The notes below the pieces were generated by a model. It was not told the DNA's origin. It worked only from the letters and a program-made list of their open reading frames with translations, and searched no databases. A program made the position numbers and the translations under genes. A stretch of 64,000 nucleotides of DNA from Arion vulgaris (lineage: Eukaryota > Mollusca > Gastropoda > Stylommatophora > Arionidae): positions 19,854,867 through 19,918,866 of the forward strand of contig CM036754.1 of NCBI GenBank assembly GCA_020796225.1, read 5' to 3'. Shown here piece by piece: positions 10,616-23,000 of the stretch; position 1 is the first letter of the stretch, and each line of letters opens with the position of its first letter.

Positions 10616-13600
10616 CTAAGATAAATAGAAAACAATAAATAAAGCATTACAAAATAGATATCATACAAACCTTTCACTCAAAGTTAACACAAAAATACAA
10701 TGGGCACCTTACTAGGTAAACTTATCAAATATCTACCAATGATAGGGTCTCTGTGGTGTAGAGGTTAGTGCTCACCTCTTGTTCTAAATGTATTCTGTTT
10801 GTTTCCTTATAATGCCATCGGAATACTTTTCAGAGACCCCTGATCTCAGTGTAGGTGAAAAAGTTCCTAGTCCTATCGAAGTCAGGCGATAAAACGTGGG
10901 TCCTGTGTTCAATTTGAGTACGTAAAACAACCCTTGGCAGTTCAAAATTGAGAAAAGCAGGCTGGAAAGCTGCTGCCAGTGCAAAATACATCAGAAATAA
11001 TATACCTTGGTGTATAAAAAGGGTTAAAAAAATAAAATTCACAAACAGAAGTTCTCCAAGATGGTGGCGAGTTTACGTGTCGGTCAAATACCTACGAAAT
11101 GTGTGTATGTTTGTGCATTTCTGATGGATTACTAGTGTATTTCGAAGGAAGGAATAGTTGTTTCGTCCATTCTTTCATATTAGGATTCAATTGGACTGTT
11201 AGGCAAACGAACACAGAAGATTTGATTCGAGTGACACTGACACAATGTTCATTCTCGTGGCCGGCTTGTGAAAGTAGGTCACTTACAAGCCACAGAGGCA
11301 GGTAGGGGGGGGAGGTGAGAGCAGCCAAAGCTTATTGCTGGTAATGGTCTCCACTCTTGGATGGCAGGCAGATGATCTCAATTGTAGAGACAATGGCTGC
11401 AATATCCGACTAGCAAAGTTACTGCCCAGAAGGAAAGCAACAGTAAACTACCTTCTTCTACTGCCAAGAAACCCATGAAAAACATGATGCCAAAAAACAG
11501 CGAAGATCAAAACCTTTATCTCAATACAATGAAAACGAAGATATTTACAACTGATAAAACAGAATTGATGGCTAATATATGTGTCAACGGCCACAAAATA
11601 GAAAAGAGTCGACAACTTTGAATACCTAGGGGTATTGCTAACAAATGACGGGAATGCTATGAAAGTAATTAAAAGAAGGCTGAGCATTGCCTTGCAAAAA
11701 CTAAAAGAACTAACTAACCTATGGAAGATCATTAATTTCTTTGAATGCAGATGCTACAGAACTTAGAATATCATGGACAAAGAAAAGAACAAATGCTTCT
11801 GTTCTGCAACAGATTGATATTAGAGAGAGTTGGCCTTTAAAGAGCATAACATCGAGGAAGATTAAATATTTAGGACACATTAAACAACATGAGTGCCTAG
11901 AAAAAATAATTTTAGAGGAAATGGTGCCTGAAAGAAGAATGAGAGGAAGACCTAGAAGATGATGAGTGCAAGATGACATTGACGATCTGAGAACGACTGC
12001 TGCTGATGTCGGCCAACTTGCACAGAACAGTTTTCAGGAATGCTGTCATGGGAGCCAAGTTCCAGAAGGGACGAGCTACATGATGATGATGAACACCATA
12101 TTACCCAGTATACATCGAGGTATAAAAAAGGTTAAAAGGAAAGAATTCATAAACAGAAGTTCTCTTATGCATATTTTTCTAACTTAAGTCTTTTCTCAAG
12201 AAGACTCTGTGTCTCCAGTTCTGTTTAGAGTGGCCTCTTTTTCAATTTAGTTGTGGTTCCACTCAAGAGCTTGTCTAGTAACATTCGGTTGTGTATATCT
12301 GACCCATCGCCATTTTTGTCTCTGAACTAGGTTATCATGGGTTGTTGGTTGCTATGACAATGTGTAAGTAGACACATCTCTCCTTGATTTGTCTCTCCCC
12401 CAATCCCACACAAAATTGCCTTCCCATATCTGATTGATTGACTGTTTGGACCATCATCATTGCACTTTGGAGAGTAACCATGTGTGCTTCGATCTCTTTC
12501 TTACACAGTAAGATTTCAGTGTCAGTGCATGGACTCTGTAGCAGCGGTGAAGGTTCCTGATGTAATTTAAAAGATGATGAAAATATTTTGAAGGAATTTT
12601 TAAAAAAAAATTATTTCTAATGAATTTTGCCAGGGCAGCGGCTGTCTATTCTGCTCTTCTCAATTTTGAACTGCCAAGGGTGTTTTTATGTGCTCAACTT
12701 GAACACTGAGATACATTTTTATTGTTTGTCTCTGATAGGGTTAGGAACTCTCTCTCACCTACACTAAGATCAGGGATCTCTGGAAATATATCCTGATGGC
12801 TCCACAAGGGAGCAAACCTAGTACCTTTGGAATGAGAGGTGGGGCACCTAACTTTACACCACAGAGGCCTTCCCTCCCTCCCTTCTTCTTTGCGTTCGTT
12901 CTTACGAGCAATTTTAATCACTTTTGTGATATATTTGATCTTTGCCAAGAACGTGTATACGTTGCACATTGGTTTGGTAGGCCCCTAAACGCATAGACTT
13001 CTACACGTTTAGGACACATGCATCCGATTTCATCCAAACCTCGTTAGTCGCCTCTTACGACATGCATGGCAGGTAACAGTGGTTCTATTCTTTACACCCC
13101 AAATTTGGGCCCGGTGCCTCCTCCCTTATCTGTAGTCATTCAACATCTCATATTTCCATAAACAATGCTATAGGTAACTTACTCTGTGAAGCTGGTAATG
13201 TTTGCTGTCGTGTGAGCATAGCATGCTTGTGGGGTGGAGTAGGAAGTGATGTCTGGTGTGTAGAGTATAACCCGGGTGCCACCTTGGTTGGGAACACCTG
13301 AAAATGGATCATCCGATGTCATTGCTATTAGACCCTGCGTCAACTGTTGACACATCTGAGTTATAGTGTCCTCCTGCTCCTGTGATACTTCAGGAATTGT
13401 TCCTCCAATAGCTGAAAAAATAGTAACATTTCTCTATGAAATATTTAATGGTAGGTATTCTGTTCACCAAGTGAACACCAACTATAATTATTCTCTTGTC
13501 TGGTGGTTTCTTTCTTCCATTCACTAAGCAGACCACAGGTAGAGAAAAGACTGCATGTTCTACATTAAATATCTTTTATAACATTTATACATACACATAT

Positions 13601-16600
13601 ATGGGGGTCTCTGTATATACATATTAGGGATCTCTGTATATACATTTTAGGGGTCTCTGTTAAGTGGTTACGCCTTTGCCTTGCATTCCAAAGATTGAAG
13701 TGGGTTCGAATCCGGATTTCACCATTCTTTTCACAAGAGCAATCTTTTATTAGAGACACCCAGAATTGTTGCCGGAGCTACAGAGTTAGTGTTTGTGCAA
13801 TACTCTCACAGGTGGCGTGCCATTTCTGTGGAGAGGGACCGAGCCATGTGGAACAGACTGGATGTTAAGATGATGTAATCTCAGTGTTTTTTACCTTTAA
13901 ACAGACAATGGAAAGACATTTTTCACACAATTCAAGAAGCAAATCAAAATCACATACTTTTTCTTAATTAGTTTGTGGATTATCATATGGTTGTAATTTT
14001 CTGCTTTCTAAAATAATTAAATATTTCTAAATTTCTGATACTATATTGCTATTTATTTGTTAACTTATAGTGTTTCCTAAGTGGTACAATTGTTTTACTT
14101 AATGCAACTCATATGTTCATATGTACGGTCCCAACTTCACTGCAACGGGTCACCCCATAATTGCTCCATTCCTGTGCCAACGAAAATCACACGAAATGCT
14201 CTGTCTCCTGTGTGAACTAATTCCAGAATAAAACAGCGTACCTCCACAAAAAAGCAACCTGCACTGTATAAATGCATATGGCGGTCATTAAAGTGTCAAC
14301 ACAAAACTGTTCATCACTTGAATTGCAATTCATGTCGAAGGAACATCAATCACGACAAAATCCAGCTTTCTGCACACGCAATATCACTGCATACGGCAGA
14401 TTGAGTTGGTTCATCATAACCGCTGTCCGCCATTTTCTGAATACACACAACAAACGCACGGTTGACACAGCAAAAGCATTCCATGTAACATTCATAGCTC
14501 ACAGCATTGCTCAAGCACTAACTCAGTAGCATGGCAAACGAAACCAAACTCAATGCTACTGCATGGTATTAGTGTACATTCTCTACTATGTGTGCTATCT
14601 AGATAAGTAGAATTCCTCATAAATTGAAGAATTTCCTTAGGTTCCTGTGACTTCTACTTATCCAGACTCCAGTGTAAATAGAATGTAAAAATAAATGAAA
14701 TTGAGATAACATGCAGATATGGTTATGATGTATATGATGAGTATGTATGGTATAAGTTTGAGACTAAATCTCTCACCACTATTTTCATCGTGTGTAGGTG
14801 ACTCCATGATAGCATTCTGTCTCTGCAGTGTGGATGGCAGATCATTTAGACGAAGTGATAGCGTTCTCTTGAAGGGAGAAGAGGTCTCTTGAAGTTTTTC
14901 AAAACCTCTGAATGATCCTTGTCGTTCCAACAGGTTGGCAGATGCACGAGGTCGCTGCACAGCATAGGGATTGCTAGCTGATCTCACTGGTACTGGCTCT
15001 AGAGGAAGATAGTACATGTTTAGCTTTTATAAGCTATAGACAAGAGTTTAAAACATATTGTGACAACAGGACAAATTGCTGGAAAGAGAGATAGAGGATG
15101 ACATCAAGACAGTATGGTATGTAGTCGCTGGAGTAAGTATGGTATCTAGCCTGACAGTAGGTATGGAGTTGACAGTAAGTATGTAGTCTGACAGTACGTT
15201 ATGAGCTGACAGACTACATGTAACCCGACAGTATAGCATGTAGTCTGACAGTATGGTGTGTAGCCTGACAGTGGTATGTAGCCTGACAGTTGGAATGTAG
15301 CCGACAGTTGGCATGAAACCTGACAGTATATGGAGCCTGACAGTATGGCATGGCACCTGCCAGTATGATATGGAAGAGTGTCAGCAAAATTTATAGCATA
15401 GAATTGATCGTCAGAACTGGGGATCGAATGTTAGAATATGCATGATCGCCAATGCCAGAAGATATGTGACATGATGATGTACAGACATCAAAAATTAGTC
15501 ATTTGTATATATTTGTACTAAAAAAACACACACACAAAAGTTTGAACATTTCCAATATAACTGAATGTTGAAGAATGATCACATGCCTGTTGAGAACATA
15601 GTCAGTTTTATTCACACAATTACAATTCAGAAATGGCCAATTTTATTCAAACAATTACAGTTCAGAAATTATGGAAACCAATTACCGCCTTGTTGGTTAA
15701 CAGAACATATATCATTGCACTCTAGACAGACACATAGGTGCACAGTCTCTTTTAGCAGACAGTGAAAGATATGCAAGCTTGCAGTTCTTGTAACTTACTG
15801 GTGAGTCATTCATCAAATAGCTTGTCCTGAGCAGAACTTTGCCATCTTAACAGTCCTACAGAATTTATCTCTCTCATAGGTCAGATATCCACAGATGTTC
15901 TGCCTCTGTAGCGGTCATCATCAAACTATCAGTTACATCCTGAATTCATCTTCTCTGTGGTCTTCCTCTTCTCCTCTTTTCCTGGATGTCTCTTTCCATG
16001 ATGGTTTTCTCCAATCCTTCGTGTCTTTTTATATGTCAAAAATACGTCAATTTTCTCTTTCTTATTTTAGCATCAGCCAGTTTTCTTTGATATTAAATTT
16101 TTCTGAAAAGATATATTTGTTCTCATCTGTCAATGATATACAGAGTAACAAATGGTTATATACATATAAAATATATCCCTGCAGGAATTCCTGTCGGAAC
16201 ATGCCACATTTTATGCTAAATTCCCGTAGAACCATGCCACATTTTATGCTAAATTCCCGTAGAACCATGCCACATTTTATGCTACATTTCCGTTGAACCA
16301 TGCCACATTTTATGCTAAATTTCCGTTGAACCATGCCACATTTTATGCCAAATTCCTGTCGAACCATGCCACATTTTATGCTAAATTCCTCCAATCTAAA
16401 GAGAGCATTTTCTTTGATGGTAGAGTTATCATTACAGGAAAGGTGGTCCTGGCAAGATTTTATTATGTCACTCCTAACCATATTATATCTGCCCACCAGT
16501 CTTTATCAGTAGTAGCCGGTCATTAGAATTCAGAAAATACCATCTCTGTCAGTGCCGACTTGTCCGGGGTCAGGGTTTTGTGTAAAGTCTTAAAATGTGT

Positions 16601-19600
16601 TACTTATGATTCCACTACCCGCTGGTGATGTGGTCCAAATCTGTTACTTATGATTCCACTACCCGCTGGTGATGTGGTCCAAATCTGTTACTTATGATTC
16701 CACTACCCGCTGGTGATGTGGTCCAAATCTGTTACTTATGATTCCACTACCCGCTGGTGATGTGGTCCAGATCTGTTACTTATGATTCCACTACCCGCTG
16801 GTGATGTGGTCCAGATCTGTTACTTATGATTCCACTACCCGCTGGTGATGTGGTCCAGATCTGCTACTTATGATTCCACTACCCGCTGGTGATGTGGTCC
16901 AAATCTGTTACTTATGATTCCACTACCCGCTGGTGATGTGGTCCAGATCTGTTACTTATGATTCCACTACCCGCTGGTGTTGTGGTCTAAATAAATCAGA
17001 CAAGTTTTGTAACCCTTTCGCTGCCACATACTTTCTGAAGGCTGAGCTAAAAATAGCTACTCTTTGTTTCTAGGTCACAATCGTGAATGTACGCCTATAG
17101 CAGTGACAGTAGTAATATATAACGTGTTAACACGTCTTTAGCCCACAGAGGAGAGATAATAACAGATGTGTTAATGCGTCTTTAGAAGTGAATGGGAAAA
17201 ACATATATATACGTCTTTAGCAGCTAACGGGTTAAGAAAATTAATCTAAGTTATATCTTACCAGCCAAAATTGCGCTCTGTGGATCAACAATTCTTTCTG
17301 TCAACGTGGTCTGTCGAAATGAGCCTGTACGTTCAAAACTTGTTCGTGATTGGTTGTAGGTAACTGTCACTCCTGTTTCCTTGTCCCTTTTCTGTTTCTT
17401 CTCCAGGCAGATAGCAAAAGCACATCCCACTGCATGGCTCAACCTCTCACCCTAAATGTAACAGGGACAAAAAATCTCAGTGCTTTATAAGATGAGAACA
17501 AGGAGTTTTTGTAAGAACATTAGGTGAAGCAACAGAAGTAATGAATATGATCAATAAATAGATAGTGTACAAGTATTAGGAGCTTCAGAAAAAACAAATG
17601 ACCAAATACAGGATTTGAACCATTTACCCTTATTTCTTACGTGTTTTATAACCAATTTGCCTGTTATTATGGGGAGTCAATGTAGCACTTTATAACAAAA
17701 TATCCACCAATACTAGAAGATCTAAACTAGTACAAGGCACTCTGAAGCCAGAGAAGGCACTCCTGTATGGTGGCGGGACACTGATAATAAAGAACGTAGG
17801 CCTTCCTGAAAAAATCAGTCAGAAGCACCATACCAGGTGCCCTGACTACGTCTGAATTCATAGCAGACGAACAAGGAAGAAGCAACAAAATAAAATAACA
17901 GAACAAAACAGGAAAAGATAACTTGTTATTACTGCATAAACAAAATGAAAATATATTACAAAGAACAGTATAGAAAGCAGGATATAAATAGCTAATAAAG
18001 AAAAAAATGGGTGTGATTGTTGGGTAAGATATGTAGAAGACACAGTGATTTACATATAGTGGATTTTTTTCCCGATCCAGAAGCACTTGAGCTTTTCAGC
18101 TCTTCGGCTCGGTGCCATGGACATTGTAACCTTCGGTTCGGTGCCACGAACACTGTAAATCTGGGGAATCTGTGGATTTTTCTGCCATCCCGCGAATTGA
18201 ACCCGCACACACAGAGGGATAGTCACCCGTAGTCCAACGTGCTATGAACATGGTGGGCAGATGGGCGATATATAGTGGATTAGAAGATCATATACTGGGT
18301 TGATTGGGTAAGAGATCGCATACAGGAGACTACAAGATCACATACCAAGTTGAATGTGTAAGTGAGATGGACAGAAGACTACAAGATCATATACCAAGTT
18401 GAATGTGTATAAGAGTACACACAGGAGTACGGACAGAAGACTGCAAGATCACATACCAAGTTGAATGTGTAAGCGAGTACGAACAGAAGACTACAAGATC
18501 ACATACCAAGTTGAATGTGTAAGCGAGATGGACAGAAGACTACAAGATCACATACCAAGTTGAATGTGTAAGCGAGTACGGACAGAAGACTACAAGATCA
18601 CATACCAAGTTGAATGATGTAAGCTGAGTACGGACAGAAGACTACAAGATCACATACCAAGTTGAATCTGTAAGCGAGATGGACAGAAGACTACAAGATC
18701 ACATAACAAGTTGAATGTGTACAAGCGTACATACAGAAAACTACAAGATCACATACCAAGTTGAATGTGTACAAGCGTACATACAGAAGACTACAAGATC
18801 ACATACCAAGTTGAATGTGTACAAGAGTACATACAGAAGACTACAAGATCACATACAAAGTTGAATGTGTAAGCGAATACAGATAGGAGACTACAAGATC
18901 ACATACAAAGTTGAATGTGTACAAGAGTACATACAGGAGTCTGTTTACATACAATGCCCCACTTCAAGGAAGTTAAAGTAAAGCAAAACACATGTTTTCA
19001 TACCCTGAGGTATATTGGGGAATACTGTGTTAGGCCTGTATTTTTCTCTAACAATGGGTGATGTTGACAATCTGTCAGCCGCCTTTACTTCCCAATGTTT
19101 CTCTGGTACCCAGCTGAGCCTGGGTTGACCTGAACACCATTTGCTGTAAGAATGAACCCCCCTCCACTACAACAGATTTCTAACATGAGTCCACCATTCA
19201 TCTAGAAAACAAGAGCATACTATTCACTGTGCTACCATGAATCTTGTAAGATAATTAGAATATCTCTTACTGGAATGGATGGCCAAACAATTATACAGTG
19301 ACCCACATACAGAGGGATTAGAAGATCAGACAGAGAAGCTTCAAGACAAAACGGATACCAGATGTGTAGACCTACTGTCTGGGGATCTAGCACAACTTCT
19401 CTAAGCAATATGTGCAAGGGATTTCTTGCTTATCCAAAACTTACATAAAAGTCATACAAATCCCTCTACAAAACTACAAGATTCAGAACTCCCCACATTT
19501 CTCATTGCAATTACAGTAATTGTCTCAGACATTTGAAAGAGAACAAGAAACCAGTGAAGCTTTTCATTAGACCAAGATGGCATTTAATAATCTTTTTTTG

Positions 19601-20043
19601 TGGTACAGCTACCATTTTTGAACTTCCTCAAATGTTCTTTTGTAAGCAAATATAAACAAGTTTACAGAAATAATATTAGAAAATATTATATATAGGTAAA
19701 CTACTCTATTCTACTACAAAAGTAGAAACATTTTTATTTTCTAAGTTTATTAAACCCAATCATATTAAGAGGAGCATTATTAAAAGAGGTGGACACAGTT
19801 ACATATCTGGGAAGTGTTATTAACATTCAAGGTGGCATAGATGAAGATGTTCGCTGGTATATGTTAGGACTGATACAACATTGGAATTGAATATTAGCAA
19901 TTAATAGTTCTAAAATTATATAACTTGGAGTTACATATTTATTTAGACTTTTAAAAGCTGATGTTACTTTGACAACTTACTTTAACATATTTTTTATAAG
20001 TATTTCCTGTGCAATAAAAATTGCTACCCGAATAGGTTAACTG

Positions 20044-20080
<37 letters not shown>

Positions 20081-23000
20081 GCCAAAGATTGGCTAGCGGC
20101 AATGAGGGTAGCTCAAAAAGAAAGAAGAAAAACACCATCCCATATGGAGGTAAGGAGAGCGCAGAGCGGAAAGACCATCCTATGTATCAGCTCTAGTCTC
20201 CAGTTTCACCTGCAGCAAACTATAGCAAGGATTACCACTCCAGAATAGACCATTACAGCTGCAATAGACGTGATTCAGCATTGAACAAACTATGTGACGC
20301 AAACCATATTGTCTCCTGAGACAAAGAGGATAATGAATTAAATGAATATATATATATAAATAATAATGATACTTACTGTCTCTTTGGTGGCAAGAAAACC
20401 ATGACACATCCACCTCCTTGTTGTTCCATCTCGGCAGATATAAGCAAAGCCTTTCTCATGGCTGCGATCAGGAGCACAGAATGATACTTTCTCTATAGTT
20501 TGATCCACTATCATACTCTAAGATAAAAATGACACATTCATTAAGTTATATATATTTTGGAAGGGGGGTGGCAGGGATTTGAAAGAAAACAGTGAACAAT
20601 TTTTTTATGAGGCAAAGACATGAGAAAATCAAATATAGTAACAGCGAACAAAGTGTCAACTGGCAAAACAAGAAGAAAATGTCACATAACTTTTGCAGAC
20701 CATACGGTATGTGGTACATGTCCTTCCCATTTCTAATTCCAAGTATACAGGAGGAAAGGTGGTCAGTTCCATATAAGGACACTCAAGGAAGTTATACAAA
20801 CACACTTGCAGAATAAGACAAAATGCAAGACTCGAGAAAAGTGATACAAACACATTGGCAGAAGAAGACACAAGACAGACTCAAGGAAAGTGATACAAAC
20901 ACATTGGCAGAAGAAGACAAAAGACAAGACTCAAGGAAAGTGATACAAACACATTGGCAGTAGAAGACAAAAGACAAGACTCAAGAAAGTGATACAAACA
21001 CATTGGCAGTAGAAGACAAAGACAGACTCAAGAAAGTAATACAAACACATTGGCAGTAGAAGACAAAAGACAGACTCAAGAAAGTGATACAAACACATTG
21101 GCAGAAGAAGACAAAAGACAAGACTCAAGAAAGTGATACAAACACATTGGCAGTAGAAGACAAAAGACAAGACTCAAGAAAGTGATACAAACACATTGGC
21201 AGTAGAAGACAAAGACAGACTCAAGAAAGTAATACAAACACATTGGCAGTAGAAGACAAAAGACAGACTCAAGAAAGTGATACAAACACATTGGCAGAAG
21301 AAGACAAAAGACAAGACTCAAGAAAGTGATACAAACACATTGGCAGTAGAAGACAAAAGACAAGACTCAAGAAAGTGATACAAACACATTGGCAGAAGAA
21401 GACAAAAGACAAGACTCAAGAAAGTGATACAAACACATTGGCAGTAGAAGACAAAAGACAAGACTCAAGGAAAGTGATACAAACACATTGGCAGTAGAAG
21501 ACAAAAGACAAGACTCAAGGAAAGTGATACAAACACATTGGCAGTAGAAGACAAAAGACAAGACTCAAGGAAAGTGATACAAACACATTGGCAGTAGAAG
21601 ACAAAAGACAAGACTCAAGAAAGTGATACAAACACATTGGCAGTAGAAGACAAAAGACAAGACTCAAGAAAGTGATACAAACACATTGGCAGTAGAAGAC
21701 AAAAGACAAGACTCAAGGAAGTGATACAACACATTGGTGGTACAATATAAGAAACAGACTGAAGGAAAATGATATAAACACATTGAAAATCACTGATAAA
21801 AGACAAGAAACAATAAATATAATACAAAACAAAAACTGAGCTGAAGACACATAAACTTCTCTCTACCTTGCTGATCTCATCCACTACTCTAAGTGCATCT
21901 CCAGAAACATACAACACAGCTCTCTGATGCTTGCCTTTACATTGCTGATGATAAACAAACTTACTATAAACAAAATATATATAGATAAAAACTGCAGTAA
22001 TGGCATACGCTAGAGAAGAAATAACTACCAATATCTCAATCGACAAACACCAATTTAAACAACTTAAGGACAGACCGCACCCCTATATTTAACGATTTTT
22101 CTTAAAAAAATGAAATTTGAATTTTTTTATATTTTAGGTAATACATCCAATTTCGAACAAGAATCTATCTTTAGTTTGATAAAAAAATGTAGTTTTGTAT
22201 TTTAATTACATTTTTTAACTAGGCATGTATATGTTTATTTAGCTAATTATATAGGAAATATCATAACTTTGCTTCAACAGATGGTAGCAAAGTGTTTATA
22301 GTAATATGGTAGTGCAGATAGATTAACAAATAGCATCATTAAACTTATGGAGCGTGATTATGATGAGTTTGTATGAAAAATTCTGGGAAACTAGAGCCCA
22401 TTGGTTTGATAAATAGTATTTGAGCCATATTTAAACATCACAAAGATAACCATGAGAACTGCGATAGGCTGAGTAGCTTGTGCCCTAAAGATAAAGTTTT
22501 AGTTGATTAAAACACACTGCCTAATTTTATTGTTGGCAGCATAATGCAAGTATTTGTCAAGCTATCTTGCGACTTCGTTGACAAAATATATTCATGGTGG
22601 TTCTCACAATGCTAATGAATCTTTCCATAATCTTATATGGACTTGGTGTCCTAAGATCTCATTTACTTTGAGGAGGAGCTTAAAAATAACTGTCAATGAT
22701 GCCAATATTGTAGTTAATAATATGAAATTGTGCCAATATGAAACTTTTGTTTTAGTTTAACTTTTCCTTTGGAAAACATTATTTTCAGTATTTTGCTGTC
22801 ATCTATAAAACCACATATCTTCCTTACTAATACAGAATTTAGGCACAAAAAGATAGAAAGATGTAAAACAATTAGCGTTAGCATCTAAAGCATGGGCTGA
22901 GGCAAGTTTGTATGCTCCTGGGGATCTTAAAGTAAATTAATTTGGTCAATAATTGAAAATATGTTAGTTTTTGGCTTTTTCTCAAAATTGTTATTTTCCA

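Noticed and set aside
13183..13411. An intron splitting numb exon 7 as the cause of the frame change
   Set aside because: The shift lies within ten bases and changes length by one, far too short for an intron.
16062..16496. A 144-codon minus frame with KCGMV repeats
   Set aside because: It is explained by the 33-bp array and the flanking LINE tail read in frame by chance.
20656..22046. Overlapping minus-strand frames rich in [16 protein letters not shown] repeats, resembling a membrane protein
   Set aside because: They are translations of the 50-bp minisatellite in a numb intron; unit changes shift frame and there is no unique sequence.
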